From Bacteriovoracaceae bacterium (GTDB lineage: Bacteria; Bdellovibrionota; Bacteriovoracia; Bacteriovoracales; Bacteriovoracaceae), in contig JABFRR010000003.1 in NCBI GenBank assembly GCA_013141065.1, forward strand, positions 62,001 to 126,000: a stretch of DNA of 64,000 nucleotides. The letters run 5' to 3'. Both the position numbers and the translations under genes were made by a program. Below, piece after piece: positions 1-7,799 of the stretch (position 1 is the first letter of the stretch; each line of letters starts with the position of its first letter). The notes under the pieces were generated by a model. It searched no databases. It was not told where the DNA came from and worked only from the letters and a program-made list of their open reading frames with translations.

Positions 1-1
1 C

Positions 2-1393
2 GGACAAACAAATCCCACGGTCTTAGTTGCAGCTGTCGGTTATGAATATGGCCAAAAATATTTTGACTTAACTGATAAAATTCTAGCGATTCAAGAAAAA
101 ATACCTAGTCTTAAAAAAATCATTCTGGTTGATTTTTTAGATAAAGGAATTGATCGAGCCAAAATTAAAAATGCCGATATTTATTCAGATATTATTAAAC
201 AATATAATAATAAACAAGAATGTGAATTTTTAAGACTGCCTTTTTCTCATCCACTTTATATTATGTACTCTTCTGGAACCACAGGGAAACCCAAGTGTAT
301 TGTTCACTCACAGGGTGGAAGTTTACTTCAGCACATTAAAGAATTGGGTTTGCATTGTGATCTAAGCGCCCAAAAATCTATTTTCTTTTTTACTACATGT
401 GGATGGATGATGTGGAACTGGCTAGTGAGTTCTCTTTATTTTGGTTCCACTGTTGTGATATATGAAGGCTCACCAGCACTGCCGTCGCCGGAGTATTTTT
501 TTAATATTATTAAACGAGAAAGTATTAACATATTTGGAACTTCTCCAAAATTTTTAAAAGCATTAGAAGATACTAGTGCCAAATTTAGTGAATACCCAAC
601 ACTTGAAATAATTCTCTCGACAGGTTCACCATTGTTGCCAGAGCAATATGATTTTGTTTATCAAAAAATAAAAAAAGATGTTCTCCTTGGAAGTATTTCA
701 GGAGGAACAGATATTCTTTCGTGTTTTATGCTCGCTTGTCCCGTACTTCCTGTTTATCGTGGAGAGATTCAATGCCTAGGTTTGGGAATGGATATAGAGG
801 CCCTAGATGAAAATTTTCATTCAGTTATTGACCTTGAAGGGGAGTTGGTTTGCAAACAAACTTTTCCAAGTCGCCCACTTTATTTTTTAAATGATCCTCA
901 GAATGAAAAAATAAATGCCGCTTATTTTAATCAAATCCCAGGGGTATGGGCCCATGGTGATTTTGTAAAAGTGACGTCTCGGGGGGGAGTCATTGTCTAT
1001 GGACGGTCTGATGCGACTTTAAATCCTGGAGGAGTTCGAATTGGAACTGCTGAAATTTATCGACAAACAGAAGGACTCTCATACATTCAAGATTCTCTTT
1101 GTGTTGGTCGTCCAAATGCAGGCGATGTTGATGTCTTATTGTTTGTAAAACTTAAAGAGAATGAAGTTTTATCAAATGAGAGAAAAAAGCAAATAAAAGA
1201 CCTTATAAAAAAGAATACTACGCCTCGGCATGTCCCGCGTGAAATAATAGAAGTGAGTGATATTCCCTATACTCGATCTGGAAAAAAAGTTGAACTGGCC
1301 GTCGCCAGAATTGTTTCAGGTCGGCCTGTGACAAATAGCGAGGCGCTCATGAATCCAGAGTCTTTGGCCCAGTATGAAAAATATAAATTATAA
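2..1393 (+). CDS. aacS: acetoacetyl-CoA synthetase (3' part, cut by window edge)
   Basis: This is the C-terminal part of an ANL-superfamily adenylating enzyme that activates acetoacetate to acetoacetyl-CoA in the cytoplasm. The reading frame is open from base 2, so the gene starts outside the window; the ATG at 263 is internal. The adenylate-binding loop is visible as YSSGTTGKPK. It is followed by TTCGWMMWNWLVSS, a stretch characteristic of acetoacetate-CoA ligases rather than acetyl-CoA synthetases. The C-terminal subdomain carries YGRSDATLNPGGVRIG and the conserved lysine region TRSGKKVE. The gene probably serves ketone-body or polyhydroxybutyrate use. The next gene converges on it after 10 bp. 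The family is confident; the exact substrate rests on motif similarity. Confidence 0.9.
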   Translation, partial: GQTNPTVLVAAVGYEYGQKYFDLTDKILAIQEKIPSLKKIILVDFLDKGIDRAKIKNADIYSDIIKQYNNKQECEFLRLPFSHPLYIMYSSGTTGKPKCIVHSQGGSLLQHIKELGLHCDLSAQKSIFFFTTCGWMMWNWLVSSLYFGSTVVIYEGSPALPSPEYFFNIIKRESINIFGTSPKFLKALEDTSAKFSEYPTLEIILSTGSPLLPEQYDFVYQKIKKDVLLGSISGGTDILSCFMLACPVLPVYRGEIQCLGLGMDIEALDENFHSVIDLEGELVCKQTFPSRPLYFLNDPQNEKINAAYFNQIPGVWAHGDFVKVTSRGGVIVYGRSDATLNPGGVRIGTAEIYRQTEGLSYIQDSLCVGRPNAGDVDVLLFVKLKENEVLSNERKKQIKDLIKKNTTPRHVPREIIEVSDIPYTRSGKKVELAVARIVSGRPVTNSEALMNPESLAQYEKYKL

Positions 1394-1403
1394 ATGAATA
1401 TTT

Positions 1404-2585
1404 TTATTTGAATATTTTTAAACGAAGCTCTTTAATTTCTTCTTCGCTCGGCTTTGCCTTGTATTCATCTCGGTAAGCTTTTAAAATGCGATCAAATTGT
1501 TCTTCTTTTAAATCTTGTTCTGTTTTCAATGGTTTTTTATTGGCTTCGATTATGGAGTCAGATAGGTTTTCAAACTCTTGAAGAAACTCTTTTTTTTCTT
1601 CTTCTTGTTCTTGGTCAATTGATCCACTCAATTTATAATTCATTTTATTATAATAAAAATAAAATGAAATTGAAAATGCCATGGGTTTATACACTTTTCT
1701 AAATCTTTCATATTGGTCAATCATATTTTGTTTTTTTAGATAAGCGACTAATTCGCTATTGTGAGCATCTAGGCCATCAAGGAGTATTTTTTTCAATAAT
1801 TCTTCTGGGATGTTAACTTTTTCAACCCATGGAAGATCATAAGGCATAACAAAAAATTTTCCAATTTTATGCTTAAAGAATCTCGTTATCAAATAACCAG
1901 CATTTTGAAATTTAGTGTATTGATCTTTTTCAGGTATTCTTTTTATGACGCCTTTTAGCCCCATAATAAGAACATCTTCTTGTATCATTCGCATTAGTCT
2001 TTCATTCATTCGCTCAGATTTATTTTTTGTAAAATAATCAAGTAAACCAGTTGGAGGACCTTTTAAAATCAAGACAAATTCACTTGAAAAATCAGATAAT
2101 TGTTCTTTGGTAAGTTTTGAAGAAAGATCAAATGAACTCATGAGTCTTTGCAGTTTTTTAAGTTTATAGGCATTCAATCTTTCAATTTCTGCTGAAAAGT
2201 TTTTGGTTAGAACATCTACTGAAATTTTTGAATTTAATAATCGTGAATTGATAATTTCAATAATTGCTAATTTTTGTTCAATGCTCACCGGATTTACATT
2301 TGATATATCGGAATTAGCATCTCGATAAATTTCGAGCCATTTAAAATACTCGTTGTCGTTAAAATTTTCAAAGTCACGAGATGAAAGTATTTTGTTCCAA
2401 ATGGTATTTTTTAAACGGTAGACTTTTTCGTGCTGTATTTTATCAGTAGAGACAATTTTAAATTCTCTTGGATTAATAATTTCACTAACCATGCTTTCAC
2501 AATCAGAAGAAGCAATTGATCTTGATAGATAATAAGGTGCAGTTGTTTTCTGAGTTGATAACCAGCTCGCGAAACTAAAGATCAT
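1404..2585 (-). CDS. unknown exported protein, charged helical C-terminus
   Basis: I do not recognise the family. The 393-aa product begins with a short hydrophobic stretch and continues as a Lys/Glu-rich, mostly helical protein with no visible catalytic motif. The C-terminal 60 residues are strongly charged (EEEKKEF, KEEQFDR, KPSEEEIKELR) and look helical or coiled-coil. The ATG at 2585 has no Shine-Dalgarno sequence. Eleven codons further upstream there is an in-frame ATA at 2618-2616, preceded by GGAG (2630-2627) at 8-nt spacing. Reading from there gives a textbook signal peptide (basic residue at position 2, then a hydrophobic run ending in SFAS). The true start may therefore be the ATA. 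No ATG, GTG or TTG lies in frame upstream. It converges with aacS. Confidence 0.6.
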   Translation of the reverse strand: MIFSFASWLSTQKTTAPYYLSRSIASSDCESMVSEIINPREFKIVSTDKIQHEKVYRLKNTIWNKILSSRDFENFNDNEYFKWLEIYRDANSDISNVNPVSIEQKLAIIEIINSRLLNSKISVDVLTKNFSAEIERLNAYKLKKLQRLMSSFDLSSKLTKEQLSDFSSEFVLILKGPPTGLLDYFTKNKSERMNERLMRMIQEDVLIMGLKGVIKRIPEKDQYTKFQNAGYLITRFFKHKIGKFFVMPYDLPWVEKVNIPEELLKKILLDGLDAHNSELVAYLKKQNMIDQYERFRKVYKPMAFSISFYFYYNKMNYKLSGSIDQEQEEEKKEFLQEFENLSDSIIEANKKPLKTEQDLKEEQFDRILKAYRDEYKAKPSEEEIKELRLKIFK

Positions 2586-2812
2586 TATGAGAAATAAGTA
2601 AGGTAGAAAGGTCTTTATAGTGTTGTCTCCGTTATAAGCTTTTCGGATAAATACACTCGGTAATGTAGCCTTTTTTTGACATTTATCATCTTTTTTGTTT
2701 AGGTATGTACTTGATATTGTGTTGAAATAGCATGATTGTCGTCTTTTAAGGTTCTCACGCTTCAGTTTTCTCTAAAGGTGGAGGATAATAAAGAGATATT
2801 ACACTCAAGAAG

Positions 2813-2826
2813 ATATGGATGACCAC
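2813..2826 (+). repeat. left subterminal inverted repeat of the IS
   Basis: ATATGGATGACCAC, an exact reverse complement of 4256-4269. It lies 73 bp before the transposase start codon. Confidence 0.85.
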
Positions 2827-2855
2827 CCCTTTTTAACTGAGGCTGGTTACTCTAA

Positions 2856-2881
2856 AGTGAATTAACAAAAACAAATTCACT
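2856..2881 (+). promoter_or_regulatory. hairpin in the IS leader, just before the transposase RBS
   Basis: AGTGAATT (2856-2863) pairs perfectly with AATTCACT (2874-2881) across a 10-nt A-rich loop. The stem ends a few bases before the AGGAG ribosome site of the transposase. Hairpins in this position in insertion sequences often limit expression driven by outside transcription. That role is inference here. Confidence 0.5.
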
Positions 2882-2899
2882 AAAAAGGAGAGGTCACCC

Positions 2900-4009
2900 A
2901 TGAAGAAAAAAGTATTACACGTAGGATTAGATGTCGATGATAAAAGTTTCCATATTGGAGCATTTTGTAAAGAAACTGGGGAAACATTTGAATTATCGAC
3001 TAGGCCACATGCAGGAAATTTGATGAAGAAATTTGAAAATTTTAGTGACAAAAATTTTGAATTAAAAATTTGCTATGAGGCTACTTATATTGGTTATTCG
3101 CTGTGCAGAGAGTTGAATAAAAATGGATATAGTACACAGATAATAGCTCCTTCGTTAATACCAGAATTAGCGAGTAATAGAGTAAAGACAGACAGGTTAG
3201 ATGCTAGAAAGTTAGCGCAATATTACGCTAATGATCTATTGACACCTGTCCATGTTCCTTCAGAAGAAGATGAGCATGAAAGAGATTTATTAAGAAGTCG
3301 AAGTTTTTTAGTTGATCAGAGAAAAGTTTTAAAGCGACATATTTTGTCAGCTTGTAGAAGAAATAATTTGAATTACATGAGCGAAACAGGAGGCAAGAAC
3401 CATTGGACACCGACACATGAGAGATGGTTAATTGATAAAATTAATAAATTAAATGGAGCGATAAAAATTAATTTAGAAATTTTGTATCGCCAATATGAAA
3501 AACTAAGTGAAGGAATTGATGAATTTGTTAAAGAGATAGAAAAATTAGCTGATAAAGAAAATATAAAAAAAAAAAAGATGCGCTTAATTGCTTTAGAGGA
3601 ATTGATACATTGACAGCAATGACATTGATTACAGAGATAGGAGATATAAAAAGATTTAAACATCCGAAGCAATTAACGTCATATTGTGGACTTGATATTG
3701 CGGAATACAGCTCTGGTGGAAAAAGAAAGAAAATTTGGAATAACAAAGATGGGAAATTATCGAATAAGAACATCTTTAGTTGAATCATGTCAACGCCTAG
3801 ATCGAGCAAATACTTTGAGTAAAAGATTAAAGAATCATAGAAAAGGAAAAGATATAAAAATAATTGATATAGCGGATAGATGCACTAAAAGACTAAAAAT
3901 AAAATCCAATAGAATGTTGGATATAGGGAAACCTAGAAATAAGGTAAAAGTTGCATGTGCAAGAGAGTTTCTTGGATTTATTTGGGAAGCGTTGAATGTG
4001 GCAGCTTAG
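2900..4009 (+). pseudogene. IS110-family transposase, two frameshifts
   Basis: The N-terminal RuvC-like DEDD domain reads from ATG 2900 with an AGGAG site: VGLDVDD, then CYEATYIG, then KTDRLDARKLA hold the acidic residues. This frame stops at 3613. The homologous protein continues in the -1 frame after an 11-A run at 3566-3576 (CFRGIDTLTAMTLITEIGD, then GLDIAEYSSGGKRK with the catalytic Ser region). It then returns to the first frame within the A-rich tract near 3717-3732 (FGITKMGNYRIRTSL), ending at 4009. An intact protein would be about 370 aa. Both breaks sit in A-runs, so programmed slippage at the first one, true decay, or homopolymer sequencing error are all possible. Two independent shifts make decay the simplest reading. 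Confidence 0.8.
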
Positions 4010-4255
4010 AATATTAACAGTTAATTATTAACAATGGTGATCATTCACGGTTAAGGGAGTTGCTTTCTTTTAAAAAACTATAAGGTCAAGTTGTGATGAA
4101 GCCCTCGCGATCCTCCATAGAAGAGTCTCTGACACTAGATTGAGGAAAACGTCACATTCGAACAAACTTAATGCGTTAACCAGCACGCGAATATGAGGTT
4201 GAAAGTTCAAGATGCTCATAAGTTTTTTTAAAGAAAGTAATTTTTTAATTGAAAA
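4010..4255 (+). ncRNA. candidate bridge RNA (seekRNA) region of the IS
   Basis: This 246-bp stretch has no convincing ORF and lies between the transposase stop and the right inverted repeat, where IS1111-group elements encode the RNA that pairs with donor and target DNA. Short dyads are visible: GTTAA-TTA-TTAAC near 4020-4032 and GTGA-TCAT-TCAC near 4037-4048. Two longer stem-loops follow with large internal loops: TCCTC (4111-4115) with GAGGA (4142-4146), and ATTCG (4155-4159) with CGAAT (4188-4192). Two consecutive looped stems are the general layout expected for target- and donor-binding loops. The folding was done by eye and the loop assignment is inference. Confidence 0.5.
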
Positions 4256-4269
4256 GTGGTCATCCATAT
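4256..4269 (+). repeat. right subterminal inverted repeat of the IS
   Basis: GTGGTCATCCATAT, the exact reverse complement of 2813-2826. It ends 11 bp before the start codon of the outer-membrane protein gene, immediately before that gene's AGGAGG ribosome site. Confidence 0.85.
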
Positions 4270-4280
4270 GAGGAGGATCT

Positions 4281-4862
4281 ATGAGTTTAAAAAGTCTATT
4301 ACGTTTACCATTATTTGTACTGGCCCTAACTTTTTTCGCTGGAGCTGCTCATGCTTCATTTTTAATTGAACCTCACCTTGGGTACAACATTAGTGGATCA
4401 GGTGAAAGAGGAAGTGGTGCAAGCTTGTCAAAGTATAGTTACAGTGGACTACAAATTGGTGCGAGAGCAGGTTATCAAGTTTTGGGTTTTATGGCCGGTT
4501 TAGATTTTACAAGATCGTCTTATACTTTCGAGACTAAGGGAGTTGCTTCTACAGTAAATAACGACATTGATAAAAATGAAGTTGGTATTTTTGTAGGATA
4601 TAATTTGCCAATCTTACTAAGAGCATGGGCGACTTATTATTTTAGCAATACTGCAAAATATTCAAGCTCGACGACTGAGACTTCTGGAAATACAACAGAA
4701 TTAGGAGTTGGGTTTACGGGATTACCTTTTATGAGTATTAATTTAATGCTTAGATTAGTAAATTTTGATGAACAAAAGACTAGTAGTACTACTGTCGCAA
4801 TTTCACCTGCAATAGATTTAACTGAAATAGTTATTGGTGTAAGTCTTCCACTTACCTTGTAA
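4281..4862 (+). CDS. small outer-membrane beta-barrel protein
   Basis: The 193-aa product has a Sec signal peptide (basic start, hydrophobic core, probable cleavage after AGAAHA). It continues with alternating amphipathic strands such as GLQIGARAGYQV, VGIFVGYNLP and ELGVGFTGLP and ends in a hydrophobic strand closing with Leu, as in eight-stranded OmpA/OmpW-size barrels. Function is unknown; a structural or pore role is likely. AGGAGG sits 5 nt before the ATG. The right end of the insertion sequence abuts this ribosome site, so the gene's original promoter may have been displaced. Its 3' end overlaps the convergent gene by 11 bp. Confidence 0.75.
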   Translation: MSLKSLLRLPLFVLALTFFAGAAHASFLIEPHLGYNISGSGERGSGASLSKYSYSGLQIGARAGYQVLGFMAGLDFTRSSYTFETKGVASTVNNDIDKNEVGIFVGYNLPILLRAWATYYFSNTAKYSSSTTETSGNTTELGVGFTGLPFMSINLMLRLVNFDEQKTSSTTVAISPAIDLTEIVIGVSLPLTL

Positions 4863-5499
4863 CAATCCCACTTTCATTTGTGTCGGGGAGTGGAATAACT
4901 TCCCGATGCTGTGAAATTTTTTCGTGAATAGATTTATCCCAAGTTTCAAGAATACGTCCAGAACCTGAATCAACCAAGGCCTTAAAACTGTTTGTGATTC
5001 CACCATCCATCAGAAACGTAATTGTTACTTGTTCAACATAACGACCTTTTTCATTTTCAATTTTAATTAGTGAAGCATCTTCACGGACCATGATTTTTGT
5101 TTTTTCTGATTGAAATCTCATCAAGTCAGTTCCCATTTGCTCTTTCCATTCACGACTCACGACATTGATCATTTCTAGTTCTGTATCTGTATCAGCATAT
5201 TTTCCATTAATAGTTCCCATTAATTTACGGTTGTGTCGGCTTAAGTAGGGTGAGGGGGCAACGCTTGAAGGGCTGCGCTGATTATTTCCCATTTTTTGTA
5301 CTGGGTCTGGAATGTTCGCTGCAAGGTATTCTGCTGTTGTTGTTTGGTGGCCATAGACTTCGTTGAGGTGATTTTTTGAAAAAGTTCTCCACGTATTTTT
5401 ACTGCTAATTTCCATGGGTACTATTTGTCTATTTTTGCTATAAATTGTAATGCCAACAGCAATTAAGAAAGAAAAAATAAAAGTAAAAGTTTTTTTCAT
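4852..5499 (-). CDS. unknown exported protein
   Basis: A 215-aa protein with an N-terminal signal or anchor (MKKTFTFIFSFLIAVGITIY) and a soluble domain. Residues about 145-200 (KIENEKGRYVEQVTITF, then KALVDSGSGRILETWD) look like the paired strand-helix pattern of PepSY-type domains, where an FAL-DxxTGxIL-like stretch ends the repeat; this is a weak resemblance only. It starts 3 bp after the stop of the gene encoding the metallopeptidase-like lipoprotein and has no Shine-Dalgarno site, so it is probably translated by coupling as the last gene of that operon. A PepSY-like domain beside a zinc peptidase would fit an inhibitor or accessory role. That is inference. Confidence 0.6.
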   Translation of the reverse strand: MKKTFTFIFSFLIAVGITIYSKNRQIVPMEISSKNTWRTFSKNHLNEVYGHQTTTAEYLAANIPDPVQKMGNNQRSPSSVAPSPYLSRHNRKLMGTINGKYADTDTELEMINVVSREWKEQMGTDLMRFQSEKTKIMVREDASLIKIENEKGRYVEQVTITFLMDGGITNSFKALVDSGSGRILETWDKSIHEKISQHREVIPLPDTNESGIVTR

Positions 5500-5502
5500 A
5501 TT

Positions 5503-7797
5503 TTAATCTATTATCGGTATTTGCAAGTGAATAATCTTAAAAGGAACTGGGCCATTATAATCAACATCTAAAAAATCATTATTGTCTGTCGAACTTCGGT
5601 GATAACAGTCTTCACAATTCGTAAAACGCGCTCTTAATCTGCAGTCTACAATTGTTCCTGGAGGTATATGCTTTGAAATTTCAAAAAGTATAATATTTCC
5701 TAAACTCAAACCAGCTGCTGATCCTGTTGTTGGATTTGCAAAAGTAGCTCCCCAGTTAGCTTTAGGATTAATTTTTGAATATATGGCCTGGTCTGCACCT
5801 CTAATTGCCCTAATGAAACAATCTTTGCTATTTGTATTATCGAGACAAAGACTGGGGTCTAGTGCAATTTTTTCCATAAATTCTTTTTGAGAAATCCATT
5901 TCGTTGCAGTGGCTTCGTTGGATTGAAAAAAACATACTGGTGCAAAGCTGGCTTCACTAACAGTATTACAGCTTACTGTATCTGTAGAAGCACCTTCAGA
6001 TTCTAGCGGCCATAAATCATTTGAGAGTTGGCAAGGTTTTCCAGTGCTGTCGGCATGATCCCAATCATTAGCAAGAATTTGTACACCGGCCATGGTTGAG
6101 TTTGAATTGTTAAACATGTTTAAACCAATACCAACAATTTCTCCAGGGCTGACTTTGTCATTATTGTTATTGTAGTCAGTGTCTACTTGTGGGGAGATAT
6201 TACTGATAGCACCTGCTCCCACCATGTCTTCGATAATTTTTTTGATTGAAGTTCTATTATCTACAACAAAAGCAGAGCTTGCTCCCGAAGTTGGGTCAAG
6301 AATTAGGTTGTTTTTAGCAATCAAAACTGATTTTTTTCTATTTGTTGGATTTATTGGCGTATTGATATTAACAAAGCTTGTTAGGTTGCGGTGTTGATTA
6401 TAGGTTTTAAAGAGTAAAAGCCCATAACTATCAAGAAGAGATTCAATATTGTCTTGAGAATAATAAGTTCCATTACAACGTGATAGTAATGGGTCTCCAA
6501 TTGAGTTTAAAATATTTTTTGCAAAAGTCTGAGAAAACGAACGGTAGTTTATTGGGTTAACTAAGTTAAGCCAGAGGTGTGAAAGTGTGATATCAGCATT
6601 TAAGTTAATTTTACCAAGGCCACCTTTTCTTTCAGTTCCGACTGATGATAAATCTCCAAGTTCTGCCAATGTTTCATTGAGAAGATAAACAACCAATTCT
6701 CTTGATTCTCCACTTGTCATCTCACATTTTGATTGTAGGTCTTTTGTGAGTGCATGTAGGTAATGAGAAATAACTCCTCCCGCGATATGTATTCCTTCAG
6801 AAGGGATCGTGGGGTTTCTTGGGTCATAATTTAAAAATTGTGGGTAACTTAAACGCTCATCTACTGATTCTGATAAACCAGGTACATGTATAGGATCTGA
6901 TTCAGAAAGTGGTCTTGAAGCACCAAGTTTTCCAGCGGCCCACTCACCCCAATGGGAGCGATTGTTGACATAGTAACTATAAAAATCAGCAAGGCCTTCA
7001 CCAATAGCACCAGCTTCATTATAAAGACTATAATTTCCTAATTGTGATTTGATACCATTAGGATCTGGATTTCTAAAATTCATTTGTAGTCGATTGAGGA
7101 AATGTCCAGTTTCATGATAGAGTATGGTACTGTCATGGGCCCAACGAATTTCTTTATTGTCTCCACTGTAACCGAGGCATATAGACTCATTGGCCTGGTT
7201 ATATTCAGAGTTATTCCTTTCATCACAATCAGCAAAGGCGACAAGTGTTTGAGTCTGAAGTGCAAACTTGTCACCCGCCTGAAAAAGTGAGCTCGGTAAA
7301 GCGGTGTCAGTTGTAACTAAACTATAGGCGTATGTTATTCCAAGATTTGTGAAATATTGATTGAGCATTTTATTTAAATGAAAATATGTGTTCACTTGTA
7401 AAAATTCTGGAGTAGAGGCTTCAAAGGCCCATTTACCGGTAGTGGTTTGCAAAGCAGAAAGTGAATCTTTTGTTGCTTTAACTTCAAAACAATAAGTGAG
7501 ACCAAAACATGAAGAGGACCCTCTTAAAAAGGATTCAGTCGTTATTGTGGCAACACTGGTAAGTTTATTTATGTCATAATTTGTATCGAGACCGGGTTGT
7601 TTTGAAATAATAATAGGGTTGTCTGAAAGTATGCGACCTTGAGTCAGGGCAACGTTAAGGTTCCCGCTGGTTTGCCCTGTTGTCAGCCTACCTCGAAGTC
7701 CACTGGTTGAAGTCGGAACACATGAAGTTGCGAGTACAGTAACGACTGCAATAATCTGGAGAGTGAAGAATGTATGGGCCCGTGGGCTATTTAACAT
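5503..7797 (-). CDS. large lipoprotein with thermolysin-like zinc-peptidase signature
   Basis: The 764-aa product begins with a hydrophobic signal ending in LATSC, a probable lipobox, so it should be membrane-anchored. Residues 228-232 read HETGH, a zinc-binding HExxH motif. Downstream, NEAGAIGEGLADF places Glu267 where thermolysin (M4) and fungalysin (M36) families have the third zinc ligand, followed by Asp271. It therefore looks like a gluzincin, though the family is remote and the C-terminal ~450 residues are unrecognised. Several Cys pairs suggest a disulfide-stabilised exported protein. It sits 2 bp downstream of the 1084-aa coiled-coil protein and 3 bp upstream of a small exported protein: one operon. 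The substrate is unknown. Confidence 0.65.
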   Translation of the reverse strand: MLNSPRAHTFFTLQIIAVVTVLATSCVPTSTSGLRGRLTTGQTSGNLNVALTQGRILSDNPIIISKQPGLDTNYDINKLTSVATITTESFLRGSSSCFGLTYCFEVKATKDSLSALQTTTGKWAFEASTPEFLQVNTYFHLNKMLNQYFTNLGITYAYSLVTTDTALPSSLFQAGDKFALQTQTLVAFADCDERNNSEYNQANESICLGYSGDNKEIRWAHDSTILYHETGHFLNRLQMNFRNPDPNGIKSQLGNYSLYNEAGAIGEGLADFYSYYVNNRSHWGEWAAGKLGASRPLSESDPIHVPGLSESVDERLSYPQFLNYDPRNPTIPSEGIHIAGGVISHYLHALTKDLQSKCEMTSGESRELVVYLLNETLAELGDLSSVGTERKGGLGKINLNADITLSHLWLNLVNPINYRSFSQTFAKNILNSIGDPLLSRCNGTYYSQDNIESLLDSYGLLLFKTYNQHRNLTSFVNINTPINPTNRKKSVLIAKNNLILDPTSGASSAFVVDNRTSIKKIIEDMVGAGAISNISPQVDTDYNNNNDKVSPGEIVGIGLNMFNNSNSTMAGVQILANDWDHADSTGKPCQLSNDLWPLESEGASTDTVSCNTVSEASFAPVCFFQSNEATATKWISQKEFMEKIALDPSLCLDNTNSKDCFIRAIRGADQAIYSKINPKANWGATFANPTTGSAAGLSLGNIILFEISKHIPPGTIVDCRLRARFTNCEDCYHRSSTDNNDFLDVDYNGPVPFKIIHLQIPIID

Positions 7798-7799
7798 AC

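Larger units (their letters stand above)
2813..4269 (+). mobile_element. IS110-family insertion sequence, IS1111-type
   Basis: The element is bounded by a perfect 14-bp inverted repeat, ATATGGATGACCAC, at 2813-2826 and 4256-4269. Inside are a DEDD/Ser transposase gene of the IS110 family (2900-4009) and a non-coding 3' end of about 245 bp. Known biology: most IS110-group members lack inverted repeats and carry their guide RNA before the transposase, whereas the IS1111 group has subterminal inverted repeats and a guide RNA after the transposase. The layout here fits IS1111. The exact ends probably lie a few bases outside the repeats and cannot be fixed without an empty site. The transposase is frameshifted, so this copy may be dead or may act only in trans. 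Confidence 0.8.

Noticed and set aside
263..1393. Complete 376-aa gene starting at ATG 263
   Set aside because: The same frame is open and homologous back to base 2, so the gene is cut by the window edge.
1394..1425. GAATATTTTTATTT-like direct repeat between aacS and the next gene
   Set aside because: Low-complexity AT sequence between convergent genes; no dyad strong enough for a terminator.
3373..3809. Minus-strand ORFs of 99 and 93 aa inside the IS
   Set aside because: They lie opposite the transposase and reflect its AT-rich codons; no ribosome site or recognisable product.
4111..4146. CAUAGA in the first bridge-RNA stem-loop is complementary to TCTATG at 4278-4283 beside the right end
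   Set aside because: Six bases are expected by chance and the left and right halves fall on the opposite sides from the published guide order, so I do not claim a target-binding loop from it.
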